Assembly: GCF_002874965.1 (NCBI RefSeq)
Contig: NZ_CP025624.1
Location: 5,208,001-5,272,000, forward strand
Length of the DNA stretch: 64,000 nucleotides
Source of the DNA: Pseudomonas sp. NC02
GTDB lineage: Bacteria > Pseudomonadota > Gammaproteobacteria > Pseudomonadales > Pseudomonadaceae
Reading direction: 5' to 3'
Shown here piece by piece: positions 25,831 through 38,625 of this stretch. Position 1 is the first letter of the stretch. Each line of letters begins with the position of its first letter. Both the position numbers and the translations under genes were made by a program. The notes beneath the pieces were generated by a model. It searched no databases and was not told where the DNA came from. It was given only the letters and a program-made list of their open reading frames with translations.

Positions 25831-26137
25831 AGGCGAACTCCACTCCCAGCAGCGGGGCACGCCGGAAGGATCAATCAGTCAATTCATGATTGGTAAAACG
25901 GGGTACTGAGTAACTACTGGGTAAGTCCATGGAGGTGTTCCACAAGCCCCGGCGGGGCTGACGGGCGCAATGATACACCGGGCGGCCGCGTTTAACGTCA
26001 AAAAACTGGAAAGAACAAGCGCTTGCGACACAAAGCTGAGCATTGGCCACACATATGAACTGCGACGACGCAGCTTGAAAGGAAAACACATGGGCGAGAG
26101 AAAAAGGCGCCCCGGGAAATAAAAACCCCAGACGGCA
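25831..26137. other. mgtE upstream region, no gene seen
   Basis: About 300 bases between the mgtE start and the tRNA terminator. A GC-rich hairpin-prone stretch (AGCCCCGGCGGGGCT at 25946-25960) could lie in the mgtE leader. I see no known Mg2+ riboswitch. Confidence 0.4.
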
Positions 26138-26165
26138 AAAAGCCCGCACTAGGCGGGCTTTTTGT
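26138..26165 (-). terminator. Terminator of the tRNA-Arg pair
   Basis: Arms AAAGCCCGC / GCGGGCTTT around an ACTAG loop, with A residues before it (T on the minus strand). It lies just past the downstream tRNA-Arg(ACG). Confidence 0.85.
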
Positions 26166-26169
26166 TGTT

Positions 26170-26246
26170 TGGTGCACTCGACAGGATTCGAACCTGTGAC
26201 CGCTCGGTTCGTAGCCGAGTACTCTATCCAGCTGAGCTACGAGTGC
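26170..26246 (-). tRNA. tRNA-Arg (anticodon ACG), copy 2
   Basis: 77 bases with encoded CCA. Acceptor GCACTCG/CGAGTGC, D arm GCTCAGCTGGATAGAGT, anticodon loop CTACGAA, T arm CAGG-TTCGAAT-CCTG. Identical to the copy 72 bases upstream on the same strand. Confidence 0.97.
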
Positions 26247-26318
26247 AGATTGTGTTTTTAGACCAGATCACAACTGGTTGAAGCCAAGCTACCTGCATTG
26301 CTGCAACTAACTCTTAAA

Positions 26319-26395
26319 TGGTGCACTCGACAGGATTCGAACCTGTGACCGCTCGGTTCGTAGCCGAGTACTCTATCCAGCTGAGCTACGAGTGC
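26319..26395 (-). tRNA. tRNA-Arg (anticodon ACG), copy 1
   Basis: The same 77-base sequence as the copy at 26170-26246, including CCA; a tandem duplication within one tRNA transcript (tRNA-Ser, tRNA-Arg, tRNA-Arg in minus-strand order). Confidence 0.97.
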
Positions 26396-26503
26396 ATTTG
26401 TTGCCGCGCATTATAGGCCGTTCAATCTCTATGTAAAGCTATTTTTTCGTTTAGTTTCAACAACTTAGCGAAAAAACCAGATTGCAACGTACTAAGCAAA
26501 TAA

Positions 26504-26594
26504 TGGCGGAGAACGGGGGATTCGAACCCCCGACACCCTTTTGAGGTGTACTCCCTTAGCAGGGGAGCGCCTTCGGCCACTCGGCCAGCTCTCC
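26504..26594 (-). tRNA. tRNA-Ser (anticodon GCT)
   Basis: 91 bases with encoded CCA and a long variable arm (TACACCTCAAAAGGGTGT). Acceptor GGAGAGC/GTTCTCC with one G-T pair, anticodon loop CTGCTAA, T arm GGGGG-TTCGAAT-CCCCC. It reads AGC and AGU serine codons. First tRNA downstream of rsmA. Confidence 0.97.
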
Positions 26595-26656
26595 GCAACA
26601 CGGGGCGTATATTAACCAGCTTCATCCCCGTTTGCAAACATAAAAAACGATAAAAA

Positions 26657-26845
26657 TTAATGGCTTGGTTCTTCGTCCTTCTCTTTCTTGATCCGCAGGT
26701 AGATTTCCTCGCGGTGGACAGCCACCTCTTTCGGAGCGTTAACCCCGATACGCACTTGATTGCCTTTGACGCCGAGCACGGTCACGGTGATTTCGCCATC
26801 ACCAATAATCAGGCTTTCTGCGCATCGACGAGTCAGAATCAGCAT
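26657..26845 (-). CDS. rsmA: Carbon storage/secondary metabolism regulator RsmA (CsrA)
   Basis: RNA-binding translational repressor acting at GGA motifs, controlled by the Gac/Rsm cascade in Pseudomonas. 62 residues starting [16 protein letters not shown], with the RNA-contact strands LTRR and VAVHREEIY. The ATG at 26845 has a strong ribosome site GAGGAGAAAGGT; that GGA-containing site could itself be bound by RsmA. Gene order alaS-lysC-rsmA-tRNA-Ser is the conserved one. Confidence 0.97.
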   Translation of the reverse strand: MLILTRRCAESLIIGDGEITVTVLGVKGNQVRIGVNAPKEVAVHREEIYLRIKKEKDEEPSH

Positions 26846-26986
26846 ACCTTTCTCCTCACGCATTTCATTTCGGGAACAACAGTCTGCAAAAAAAAGGCAT
26901 TCGACCTACAACCAAATGGCCATAGCCCTACACGCCTAAGTATTGTCGAGCGCAGGTAAAAGAACAGGTCTTAACCACACACCCGG

Positions 26987-27019
26987 CAAAAAAATGAAAG
27001 GCGCGGATAACCGCGCCTT
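26987..27019 (-). terminator. Rho-independent terminator of lysC
   Basis: Arms GGCGCGG / CCGCGCC at 27000-27006 and 27011-27017, followed on the minus strand by TTTCATTTTTTT. It ends lysC 15 bases past the stop and separates it from rsmA. Confidence 0.82.
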
Positions 27020-27031
27020 CCCGGCAACGCA

Positions 27032-28273
27032 TCACTCGCCCTGTCGGGCCGGAGCGTCCAGCTCAAAAGCGGTATGCAGTGCGCGTACAGCCAGTTCCAG
27101 GTACTTCTCTTCGATCACCACCGACACCTTGATTTCCGATGTGGAGATCATCTGGATGTTGATGCTTTCCTTGGCCAGGGCTTCGAACATGCGGCTGGCA
27201 ACGCCCGCATGGGAACGCATGCCCACACCCACGATCGACACCTTGGCAATCTTCGTATCGCCGACCACTTCACGGGCGCCGATTTCCTTCGCAGTGTTCT
27301 GCAGGATCCGCTCCGCCGCATCGTACTCGTTGCGGTGCACGGTGAAGGTGAAATCGGTGGTGTTATCGTGCGAGACGTTCTGCACGATCATGTCGACTTC
27401 GATGTTCGCGCCACTGATCGGGCCCAGGATCTTGAAAGCCACGCCCGGGGTGTCTGGCACGCCACGGATAGTCAGCTTGGCTTCATCACGGTTGAAAGCG
27501 ATACCGGAAATGATCGGCTGTTCCATGGATTCCTCTTCATCAATAGTAATGAGGGTGCCCGGACCCTCCTTGAAGCTGTGCAGTACGCGCAGCGGAACGT
27601 TGTATTTGCCGGCGAACTCAACGGCACGGATCTGCAACACCTTGGAACCGAGGCTGGCCATTTCCAGCATCTCTTCGAAGGTGATCTTGTCCAGGCGCTG
27701 AGCCACGGACACGACCCGCGGGTCAGTGGTGTAGACGCCATCCACATCGGTGTAGATCTGGCATTCGTCAGCCTTCAGGGCTGCCGCCAGGGCCACGCCA
27801 GTGGTGTCGGAACCGCCACGACCGAGGGTGGTGATGTTGCCGTGCTCGTCGACGCCCTGGAAACCGGCGACAACTACCACACGACCGGCTTTCAGGTCAG
27901 CGCGAATCTTCTGGTCATCAATCTGCAGGATGCGGGCTTTAGTGTGCGCGCTATCCGTAAGAATGCGGACCTGGTTGCCAGTGTAGGACACCGCCGGCAC
28001 ACCACGCTTGTTCAGCGCCATGGCCAGCAATGCGATGGTCACCTGCTCACCGGTGGAAATGATCACGTCCAGTTCACGGGGAACCGGTTGCTGATCGCCA
28101 CTGATTTGCTTGGCCAGATCGATCAGGCGATTGGTCTCGCCGCTCATGGCCGACAGCACCACCACCAGGTCATCGCCGGCATCGCGGAATTTCTTAACCT
28201 TGTCGGCGACCTGCTCGATTCTTTCGACAGAGCCGACCGAGGTGCCTCCAAATTTCTGTACGATCAAAGCCAT
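27032..28273 (-). CDS. lysC: Aspartokinase LysC
   Basis: Phosphorylates aspartate, the first step to lysine, threonine and methionine. 413 residues: the kinase domain starts MALIVQKFGGTSVGSVERI and includes FQGVDEHGNITTLGRGGSDT and CQIYTDVDGVYTTDPR; two ACT domains (~265-405) carry the allosteric sites. At this length it is the short, lysine/threonine-sensitive type. It follows alaS with a ~95-base gap. Confidence 0.97.
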   Translation of the reverse strand: MALIVQKFGGTSVGSVERIEQVADKVKKFRDAGDDLVVVLSAMSGETNRLIDLAKQISGDQQPVPRELDVIISTGEQVTIALLAMALNKRGVPAVSYTGNQVRILTDSAHTKARILQIDDQKIRADLKAGRVVVVAGFQGVDEHGNITTLGRGGSDTTGVALAAALKADECQIYTDVDGVYTTDPRVVSVAQRLDKITFEEMLEMASLGSKVLQIRAVEFAGKYNVPLRVLHSFKEGPGTLITIDEEESMEQPIISGIAFNRDEAKLTIRGVPDTPGVAFKILGPISGANIEVDMIVQNVSHDNTTDFTFTVHRNEYDAAERILQNTAKEIGAREVVGDTKIAKVSIVGVGMRSHAGVASRMFEALAKESINIQMISTSEIKVSVVIEEKYLELAVRALHTAFELDAPARQGE

Positions 28274-28368
28274 TTCTAAGCCGCCTCAGCCCGTAAAGGG
28301 GCGCCTGTTATTCAATCAACCAGCACTGACTGAGCCCGCGACTAGACCACGGGCTCATTAACAGCGCC

Positions 28369-30987
28369 TTAAATACCTGCCTCGACAAACGGCACGGTCA
28401 GGGCCAGGGCCGCGTCCAGGGCGCCGGCGTCAACACCACCGCCTTGCGCCATGTCCGGACGACCACCGCCCTTCCCGCCCACTGCCGCGGCGGCTTGCTT
28501 CATCAAATCACCGGCCTTGAGTTGGCCAGTCAGGTCTTTGGTTACACCGGCAACCAGAACGACCTTTTCCTCATGGACACTGCCGAGCAGGATCACTGCG
28601 CGGCCGAGCTTGTTCTTCAACTGATCGACCAAGGCCAACAGCGCCTTGCCGTCCTGACCGTCCAGGCGTACGGCCAGCACTTTCACACCCTTGACGTCCA
28701 GGGCGGAAGCCGACAGATCGTCGCCCGCCGCGCTGGCCGCCTTGGCCTGCAACTGCTCCAGCTGTTTCTCCAGCTGACGGTTGCGCTCCAGTACGCCGGA
28801 GAGCTTGTCGATCAGGTTGTCGCGGCTGCCCTTGACTAGGCCGGCCGCTTCCTTGAGTTGTTCTTCTGCCGCATTGAGGTAGGCCAGGGCCGCAGCACCG
28901 GTGATCGCTTCAATACGACGTACGCCGGAAGCCACGCCGCCTTCGCTGATGATTTTCAGCAGGCCGATGTCGCCGGTACGGCTGGCGTGAATACCACCAC
29001 ACAGCTCCACCGAGAAGCTGCCGCCCATGCTCAATACGCGCACTTCGTCGCCGTACTTCTCGCCAAACAGCGCCATGGCGCCTTTCTTCCTGGCGCTCTC
29101 GATATCGGTTTCTTCGGTTTCCACCGGGGTGTTCTTGCGAATCTCGGCGTTGACGATGTCTTCCAGGGCCTTCAACTGCTCAGGCTTGATCGCCTCGAAA
29201 TGACTGAAGTCAAAACGCAGGCGCTGGCTATCGACCAACGAACCCTTCTGTTGCACATGCTCACCCAGCACCTGACGCAACGCAGCGTGCAGCAAGTGAG
29301 TGGCAGAATGGTTCAAGGCAGTTGCATGCCGTACGTCGGCATCTACCTGAGTGTCCACCGGGGCGCCGACGGTCAGGTTGCCCAGCACCAGCACGCCGTG
29401 ATGCAGGAACGCACCGCCGGTCTTGGTGGTGTCGCGCACTTCAAAACGACCGGAGGTGGAGCTCAGGAAACCACAGTCGCCAACCTGGCCACCGGATTCA
29501 GCGTAGAACGGGGTCTGGTCGAGGACCACAACGCCCTCGTCACCTTCGTTCAGCACGTCGACCGACTTGCCATCCTTATAGATAGCCACGATCTTGGCCG
29601 AGCCAACGGTGGCTTCGTAACCAATGAACGAAGTCGCCACATCAACCTTTACCAGGGTGTTGTAGTCCAGGCCAAAGGAGCTGGCGGAACGGGCACGGAC
29701 GCGCTGGGCTTCCATCTCACGCTCAAACCCGGCCTCGTCGATGGTCAGCTCGCGTTCGCGGGCGATGTCGGCGGTCAGGTCCATCGGGAAACCGTAGGTG
29801 TCGTACAGCTTGAACACGACGTCGCCCGGCACCACGGTGCCCTTGAGCTCGACCAGGTCCTGCTCGAGGATCTTCAGGCCGTGCTCCAGGGTCTTGGAGA
29901 ACTGCTCTTCTTCAGCCTTGAGCACGCGCTCGATGTTGGCTTGCTGCTGCTTGAGTTCCGGGAAGGCATCGCCCATCTCGGCCACCAGCGCGGCAACGAT
30001 CTTGTAGAAGAAGCTGCCGGTGGCGCCCAGCTTGTTACCGTGACGGCAGGCGCGACGGATGATGCGGCGCAGCACATAGCCACGGCCTTCGTTCGACGGC
30101 AGCACGCCATCGGCGATCAGGAAGCCGCAGGAACGGATGTGATCCGAGACCACCTTGAGCGACGACTGGTTGTCGTTGGCACAGCCAATGGCCGCGGCCG
30201 AAGCGCTCAGCAGGTTGGTGAACAGGTCGATCTCGTAGTTGGAGTGAACGTGCTGCATCACCGCACTGATCCGCTCCAGGCCCATGCCGGTGTCCACCGA
30301 CGGCGCTGGCAACGGATGCAACACGCCATCGGCGGTGCGGTTGAACTGCATGAACACGTTGTTCCAGATTTCGATGTAGCGGTCGCCGTCTTCTTCCGGC
30401 GAGCCCGGTGGGCCACCCCAGATGTCGGCGCCGTGATCGTAGAAAATCTCGGTGCACGGGCCGCACGGGCCGGTATCGCCCATGGTCCAGAAGTTGTCGG
30501 ACGCGTAAGGCGCGCCCTTGTTGTCGCCGATGCGAATCATGCGCTCGACCGGCACCCCGATTTGCTGGGTCCAGATGTCGTAGGCTTCGTCATCGGTGGC
30601 GTAGACGGTCACCCAGAGTTTTTCCTTCGGCAGCTTCAGCACGCCGGTCAAGAAGGTCCAGGCAAAGGTGATCGCGTCTTTCTTGAAATAGTCGCCGAAG
30701 CTGAAGTTACCCAGCATCTCGAAGAATGTGTGGTGGCGGGCGGTGTAGCCCACGTTTTCCAGGTCGCTGTTCTTGCCGCCGGCGCGTACGCACTTCTGGC
30801 TGCTGGTGGCGCGGGTGTAGGCGCGCTTTTCCTGGCCCAGGAAGCAGTCCTTGAACTGGTTCATCCCCGCGTTGGTGAACAGCAGGGTTGGGTCATTGCC
30901 TGGGATCAAGGAGCTGGAGGCGACACGGGTGTGACCTTGCTCTTCGAAGAAGCGAAGGAAGGCTTCACGGATTTCTGCGCTTTTCAT
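28369..30987 (-). CDS. alaS: Alanyl-tRNA synthetase
   Basis: Charges tRNA-Ala and edits mischarged Ser and Gly. 872 residues: class II catalytic core from [20 protein letters not shown], motif-2 region with [14 protein letters not shown], the editing domain with zinc-type [11 protein letters not shown] and [13 protein letters not shown], and a C-terminal DHHA1 domain ([16 protein letters not shown]). I chose the ATG at 30987; the frame is open to 31053 but that part covers the promoter. A TATAAT on the minus strand at 31062-31067 is a likely -10 box. Confidence 0.97.
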   Translation of the reverse strand: MKSAEIREAFLRFFEEQGHTRVASSSLIPGNDPTLLFTNAGMNQFKDCFLGQEKRAYTRATSSQKCVRAGGKNSDLENVGYTARHHTFFEMLGNFSFGDYFKKDAITFAWTFLTGVLKLPKEKLWVTVYATDDEAYDIWTQQIGVPVERMIRIGDNKGAPYASDNFWTMGDTGPCGPCTEIFYDHGADIWGGPPGSPEEDGDRYIEIWNNVFMQFNRTADGVLHPLPAPSVDTGMGLERISAVMQHVHSNYEIDLFTNLLSASAAAIGCANDNQSSLKVVSDHIRSCGFLIADGVLPSNEGRGYVLRRIIRRACRHGNKLGATGSFFYKIVAALVAEMGDAFPELKQQQANIERVLKAEEEQFSKTLEHGLKILEQDLVELKGTVVPGDVVFKLYDTYGFPMDLTADIARERELTIDEAGFEREMEAQRVRARSASSFGLDYNTLVKVDVATSFIGYEATVGSAKIVAIYKDGKSVDVLNEGDEGVVVLDQTPFYAESGGQVGDCGFLSSTSGRFEVRDTTKTGGAFLHHGVLVLGNLTVGAPVDTQVDADVRHATALNHSATHLLHAALRQVLGEHVQQKGSLVDSQRLRFDFSHFEAIKPEQLKALEDIVNAEIRKNTPVETEETDIESARKKGAMALFGEKYGDEVRVLSMGGSFSVELCGGIHASRTGDIGLLKIISEGGVASGVRRIEAITGAAALAYLNAAEEQLKEAAGLVKGSRDNLIDKLSGVLERNRQLEKQLEQLQAKAASAAGDDLSASALDVKGVKVLAVRLDGQDGKALLALVDQLKNKLGRAVILLGSVHEEKVVLVAGVTKDLTGQLKAGDLMKQAAAAVGGKGGGRPDMAQGGGVDAGALDAALALTVPFVEAGI

Positions 30988-31048
30988 TAGGTTCTTCCAC
31001 GGAGGCTGCGGCCAAAGGCCAGTGCTAAACGTCATCAGACGGAGCGAC

Positions 31049-31080
31049 GGCAAAGGGCCGCATTATATCGGCCCTTTGCC
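31049..31080 (-). terminator. Perfect 12-bp hairpin between ltaE and alaS
   Basis: GGCAAAGGGCCG and CGGCCCTTTGCC flank the loop CATTATAT. It lies 54 bases past the ltaE stop and probably helps to end that transcript, though no T run follows. Its loop holds the TATAAT of the probable alaS promoter on the minus strand. Confidence 0.6.
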
Positions 31081-31133
31081 CGTGGTACAGCGTGTTTATG
31101 TGATAGAAACAGTCAATTAGACGGTCTGCACTG

Positions 31134-32138
<1,005 letters not shown>

Positions 32139-32330
32139 CAAACTAGCCTCTAGCGGATTGGAGCGTTTCTTGTGTTGACGATTACTGCGGGCAAACCCGC
32201 GGAATATCAAGCCCCGTGCTTGCACAATCGAATACCAACCAAACAAACCGATATAGGTTATCGATAAACCAACCGTGCAGTTTCTGAAAAACCATGATAA
32301 AAACTCTCCGCCGCCAGGGTTCTGGCGGCA

Positions 32331-32497
32331 ACGTTCTCAGGGCGGGGTGTAATTCCCCACCGGCGGTAATTGCACGCAACGTGCATAGCCCGCGAGCGCT
32401 TGGTGCCTCGAACTGCCTCGGCAGGACGGCGACAAGGTCAGCAGACCCGGTGTGATCCCGGGGCCGACGGTCATAGTCCGGATGAAGAGAGAACGGG
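32331..32497 (+). promoter_or_regulatory. FMN riboswitch (RFN element)
   Basis: The conserved RFN blocks are all present in order: TCAGGGCGGGGTGTAATTCC then CCACCGGCGGTAAT, AGCCCGCGAGCGC, GGTCAGCAGACCCGGTG, and GACGGTCATAGTCCGGATGA with the closing GAGAGAACG. A variable arm (GGTGCCTCGAACTGCCTCGGCAGGACGGCGACAAGG region, 32401-32438) is in the usual place. It controls the lumazine synthase gene 113 bases downstream. Confidence 0.95.
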
Positions 32498-32579
32498 ATT
32501 GGCACCTAAGGGCCGCGCTGACGTCATGTTCACATGAGCCCGCTGTGCGTACCCTTAAATCCCATTCGATTCATAACGC

Positions 32580-32602
32580 CCTGTTTTTTTCTTAAACAGG
32601 AG
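32580..32602 (+). promoter_or_regulatory. Ribosome-site sequestering hairpin of the FMN riboswitch
   Basis: CCTGTTT (32580-32586) can pair with AAACAGG (32594-32600), and the second arm overlaps the AGGAG ribosome site (32598-32602) eight bases before the ATG. This fits translational control as the expression platform. There is no strong transcription terminator between the riboswitch and the gene. Confidence 0.6.
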
Positions 32603-32609
32603 TCAGAAC

Positions 32610-33119
32610 ATGCAACCCACCGCAATCGACAGCAAAAGCAAAAACCATCACGGCGAGCGCGTCGCGTTTATCCAGGCCTGCTGGCACAAGGATATTGTCG
32701 ACCAATCCCGTAAAGGTTTCCTCGCCGAAATGATCGCCCAGGGCTACCAGGAATCGGACATCGATTTCTTCGAAGTCGGCGGCGCCTTTGAAATGCCCCT
32801 GCACGCCAAGCTGCTGGCCAAGTCCGGCCGTTATGCCGGTATCGTCGCGGCCGCCCTGGTGGTGGACGGCGGGATCTACCGTCACGAGTTCGTGGCCCAG
32901 TCCGTGGTCAGCGGCCTGATGCAGGTCCAGCTGGAAACCGAAGTGCCGGTGTTCTCGGTATCCCTGACCCCGCACCACTTCCACGCGGGCAGCGAGCACC
33001 ATACGTTCTTCTATGAGCACTTCGTGCACAAGGGCCAGGAAGCGGCACGCACCTGCGCCGACACCCTGCACAAGGTTCGCGCACTGCGTCGCAATGAGCC
33101 ACGTGCTCTCGCGGTTTAA
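32610..33119 (+). CDS. ribH2: 6,7-dimethyl-8-ribityllumazine synthase, type II-like paralogue
   Basis: Lumazine synthase makes the penultimate riboflavin intermediate. 169 residues with the family pattern VAFIQACWHKDIVDQSRKGF, EVGGAFEMPLHAKLLAK, the catalytic region (ALVVDGGIYRHEFVA) and VFSVSLTPHHFH. The sequence looks like the RibH2 (decameric) type rather than the housekeeping RibH of the rib operon. Control by an FMN riboswitch supports a true flavin role. The gene is alone. Confidence 0.88.
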   Translation: MQPTAIDSKSKNHHGERVAFIQACWHKDIVDQSRKGFLAEMIAQGYQESDIDFFEVGGAFEMPLHAKLLAKSGRYAGIVAAALVVDGGIYRHEFVAQSVVSGLMQVQLETEVPVFSVSLTPHHFHAGSEHHTFFYEHFVHKGQEAARTCADTLHKVRALRRNEPRALAV

Positions 33120-33134
33120 GCAACACTGCAAAGC

Positions 33135-33229
33135 AAATGTGGGAGCGGGCTTGCTCGCGAAAGCGGAGTGTCGGTCAATACATGTCTGACTGATACACCG
33201 CCTTCGCGAGCAAGCCCGCTCCCACATTT
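33135..33229. repeat. REP inverted pair
   Basis: Two inverted copies of GAGCGGGCTTGCTCGCGA (from 33142 and to ~33224) around a 45-base centre, between the convergent ribH2 and astE genes. Confidence 0.95.
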
Positions 33230-33249
33230 GACCGAGTCAGTCTCGGGAT

Positions 33250-34254
33250 TCAGGCCAGGCCGGCATCCGTGGTCGGCACAATCAATATCCCTGCTCGCAA
33301 GCCATTCTTGACCTTCGGGTTCGGGAAGATGATGCGTGCGCCCTCCTCCTCGATCACCCAGCGGGTCTTGGCAATGTCCTCGGCCAGCAGATAACCCTTC
33401 TCCAACTCCGAAAAGTTTTCCACGTCCGCCGGCAAATGCAGGACGAAGGTATCGCTGTGCTTGATCACTTCCCGGGAGACGCTGAACAGCTGCAGGCCAT
33501 CCAGGCTCTCGGTGGCCGGCTCGTTACCCTCGATGATCTGCGTGAGGCGGGTTTCCAGGCGCGATACGTCCACGCCCTGGTTCTGCCCGAACGGCCGGGC
33601 CTTGCCCAACTCCAGGGTGAAGGACTCGGCCTCCAGCTGCTCATAGGTAAACGCCGTGAAGGTGATCGACGTCTTGTTCTGCAACAGCACCGCCTCCAGG
33701 CCCGCGGCTCGCAGGCGCGCCAGTTCACGACGTGAATGCTGGCGACCGTCCTTCCACGGGTACAGTGCGAACTGCTCGATCTTCGAGCCACGGATGGCGG
33801 TGTGCAGGTCGTAGTGCAAACGGCTACGCCCAGGCACGCTGAAGAAGGTGCGGGCCAACTGTTCAAGCTCGGCGGCGCGCATGGCTTCAGGGCCGATGTT
33901 TTGTTCATGACGGCCATTGAACAGCCGGTTGACGTCCAGTTCGAGGTAACGCTCGCCACGGCGCATGGCCTCGGGGTTGCCGAACAGGAACAGGATACGG
34001 GTACGGGGCTTGATCTCCCCACGGGCAATGCCCTGCAGCAAGCGATCGGCCAATTCGATTGGCGCGGTTTCGTTGCCATGGATGCCGGACGACAGCAGTA
34101 CGTCGCAGCCGTTGTCCCGCGCCTCAGGAGGCCGCACTTCCAGCGCGCCCTCACTGAGCCAGCGCAGTTGCACGCCGTCGACAGTCAGTTGAATTTTTTG
34201 CGCCGGTTCGCGACCGGCGAGGGTCAGTTCAAGCAGTTTGCCGAGGGCGAGCAT
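33250..34254 (-). CDS. aruE: Succinylglutamate desuccinylase
   Basis: Last step of the arginine succinyltransferase pathway: splits succinylglutamate into glutamate and succinate. 334 residues; zinc peptidase-like (M14) fold with [13 protein letters not shown] (His and Glu ligands), [12 protein letters not shown] (third His) and [12 protein letters not shown]. Last gene of the aruCFGDB(E) run, 11 bases after the small hypothetical gene. Also called astE. Confidence 0.95.
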   Translation of the reverse strand: MLALGKLLELTLAGREPAQKIQLTVDGVQLRWLSEGALEVRPPEARDNGCDVLLSSGIHGNETAPIELADRLLQGIARGEIKPRTRILFLFGNPEAMRRGERYLELDVNRLFNGRHEQNIGPEAMRAAELEQLARTFFSVPGRSRLHYDLHTAIRGSKIEQFALYPWKDGRQHSRRELARLRAAGLEAVLLQNKTSITFTAFTYEQLEAESFTLELGKARPFGQNQGVDVSRLETRLTQIIEGNEPATESLDGLQLFSVSREVIKHSDTFVLHLPADVENFSELEKGYLLAEDIAKTRWVIEEEGARIIFPNPKVKNGLRAGILIVPTTDAGLA

Positions 34255-34265
34255 ACGCAGCTTCC

Positions 34266-34556
34266 TTAGTGGTTGCAGCCAGGACCGTGGACGTGATCGT
34301 CGTCATCACCTTCAACGTCGGCCGGTTCCATTTCCAGTTGCAGGCTCATCAGGTTGGTGGCCAATGGGCGCATCAGCAGGTTGGCGTATTCCGCGTCGCC
34401 TTCTTCCACGTCCACGCCGATCAGCAGTTGGCCACGGCCGTCGTGCTGGATCCAGATCTCCTTGCCCTGCCACACCACGGCGACGCGGGTGCAGGAAGTT
34501 TCCAGCTGGGTGCCGTCGGTGTCTTCAAGGATCAGTTTCAGGGTGTCGGTGGTCAT
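34266..34556 (-). CDS. Conserved small protein of the aru operon
   Basis: A 96-residue protein lying between aruB and aruE, where I recall an unnamed conserved gene in P. aeruginosa too. It has no signal peptide or membrane segment. The body is beta-rich ([35 protein letters not shown]) and the tail [13 protein letters not shown] is acidic with His and Cys, suggestive of metal binding. Its function is unknown; operon position suggests a helper of arginine catabolism, perhaps metal delivery to the zinc enzyme AruE (inference). Confidence 0.8.
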   Translation of the reverse strand: MTTDTLKLILEDTDGTQLETSCTRVAVVWQGKEIWIQHDGRGQLLIGVDVEEGDAEYANLLMRPLATNLMSLQLEMEPADVEGDDDDHVHGPGCNH

Positions 34557-34579
34557 AAATAGTTCTCAGCCGTGCGGCG

Positions 34580-35926
34580 TTAATTGATCTGGAAAGGATA
34601 AACCGAGCCCAGTTTAAGGATTTGCGTCAGTTCATCCAGTGCCGTCCGGCACTCAAGCAGCAATTGCGGGTCAGCCAGGTCGGTTTCCCGCAGGCTGTCG
34701 CGGTAGTGCTTGTCGACCCATTGGGTCAGCGTGTCGTACAACGGCGCCGTCATGATAACCCCTGGGTTGACCGCCGCCAGTTCGGTTTCATTCAGGGCTA
34801 CACGCAAGCGCAGGCACGCCGGGCCACCGCCGTTCTGCATGCTTTGCTTGAGGTCGAAGACTTTGACTTCACGGATCAGCCCGCCGGAGGACGTCAGGCC
34901 TTGCAGGTACTGCCAGACACGCTCGTTGGCGCGGCATTCTTCCGGCACGATCAGCAGCATCGAACCGTCGGCGCGGGTCAGCAGCTGGCTGTTGAACAGG
35001 TAGGAACGCACCGCGTCTTCAACCCCCACCTGGGCCCGTGGCACGCAGATCGACTGGAAATTGCCGCCGAGCTTGCCGAGCTTGCCCTGCAATTCACCGA
35101 GCATCTGATCGGTATTGAGGAACGCATCCTCGTGATAGAACAGCACCTCGCCATTGCCCACCGCGATCACATCGTTGTGGAACACACCGGCATCGATCAC
35201 CGCCGGGTTCTGCTGGGCGTAGACCACGCCGTCATCCCGCAGGCCGTGCAGGCGCGCGACCGCCTGGGAAGCTTCAAGAGTCTGGCGTGCCGGGTACTTT
35301 TGCGGCGCCGGGTAGCGGGTGTCGAACGCGCTGCGGCCGAACACGAAAAACTCTACGCCCGCCTCGCCATAGTCCCGGCAGAAACGCGTGTGGTTGGCCG
35401 CGCCTTCGTCACCGAACTGCGCCACCGCCGGTAATGCGGCGTGGTGGGCGAAGTGCTTCTGGTCAGCGAACATCGCCCCCAGCACGCGGCTGGTGGTCGG
35501 GTGTTCGATGCTGCGGTGGTATTTGCAGTTGAGGTTGGCGGCGGTGAAATGCACGCGGCCGTCAAAGGTGTCGGCGCTCGGGCTGACGGTCGCGGCATTG
35601 GCCACCCACATGCTCGACGCCGAGCAACTGGCAACCAGCAGCGGCATGGCTTGCTTGGCGGCCTGCTGGATGACTTGTGCGTCGGTGCCGGCAAAACCGA
35701 GGTTGCGCAAGGCGGCCACATCCGGACGTTCCTGGGGCGCCAGCACACCTTGCACAAAGCCCATTTCCATCAGGGCCTTCATCTTCGCCAAGCCTTGCAG
35801 CGCCGCTTCCTTCGGGTTGGAGGACTGCTGGCTGTTGCTTTGGGACGCGACGTTGCCGTAGGACAAGCCGCCGTAGTTATGGGTCGGCCCCACTAGACCG
35901 TCAAAATTGACTTCACAGGATTTCAT
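34580..35926 (-). CDS. aruB: Succinylarginine dihydrolase
   Basis: Hydrolyses succinylarginine to succinylornithine, CO2 and ammonia. 448 residues, the family's normal length, starting [20 protein letters not shown] (the conserved N-terminal signature). [19 protein letters not shown] and [20 protein letters not shown] belong to the amidinotransferase-like catalytic core. It follows aruD after a 158-base gap that holds a REP pair. Also called astB. Confidence 0.96.
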   Translation of the reverse strand: MKSCEVNFDGLVGPTHNYGGLSYGNVASQSNSQQSSNPKEAALQGLAKMKALMEMGFVQGVLAPQERPDVAALRNLGFAGTDAQVIQQAAKQAMPLLVASCSASSMWVANAATVSPSADTFDGRVHFTAANLNCKYHRSIEHPTTSRVLGAMFADQKHFAHHAALPAVAQFGDEGAANHTRFCRDYGEAGVEFFVFGRSAFDTRYPAPQKYPARQTLEASQAVARLHGLRDDGVVYAQQNPAVIDAGVFHNDVIAVGNGEVLFYHEDAFLNTDQMLGELQGKLGKLGGNFQSICVPRAQVGVEDAVRSYLFNSQLLTRADGSMLLIVPEECRANERVWQYLQGLTSSGGLIREVKVFDLKQSMQNGGGPACLRLRVALNETELAAVNPGVIMTAPLYDTLTQWVDKHYRDSLRETDLADPQLLLECRTALDELTQILKLGSVYPFQIN

Positions 35927-35991
35927 CGGCGAGGCTCCACGAACATCTGTATTTTTATAGGCATCAAATTACTTGAACACACCACAAATCA

Positions 35992-36084
35992 AGTGTGGGA
36001 GCGGGCTTGCTCGCGAAAGCGGTGGTTCAGTCGCCTGAAATGTTGAATGACACACCGCCTTCGCGAGCAAGCCCGCTCCCACAT

Positions 36085-36086
<2 letters not shown>
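35992..36086. repeat. REP inverted pair inside the aru operon
   Basis: Inverted cores from 35998 and to ~36081. It lies between aruD and aruB and touches the aruD stop codon. Its 45-base centre is nearly the reverse complement of that of the pair at 39717-39810, so the two are copies of one whole element in opposite orientations. Confidence 0.95.
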
Positions 36087-38576
<2,490 letters not shown>

Positions 38577-38625
38577 GCTATCTCCTCAAACGGGCCGCCT
38601 TGCAAGCCACCCGCGAAACTCATTC

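Noticed and set aside
25831..26137. Mg2+-sensing riboswitch in front of mgtE
   Set aside because: No ykoK (M-box) conserved blocks can be recognised in the leader.
26170..26395. tRNA-Arg repeats as attachment sites of an integrated element
   Set aside because: The two identical tRNA genes are both intact, 72 bases apart, with nothing between them; this is a plain tandem duplication, with no integrase near.
28858..30990. A 710-codon plus-strand frame opposite alaS
   Set aside because: Shadow of the alaS gene; no start signal and no recognisable domain.
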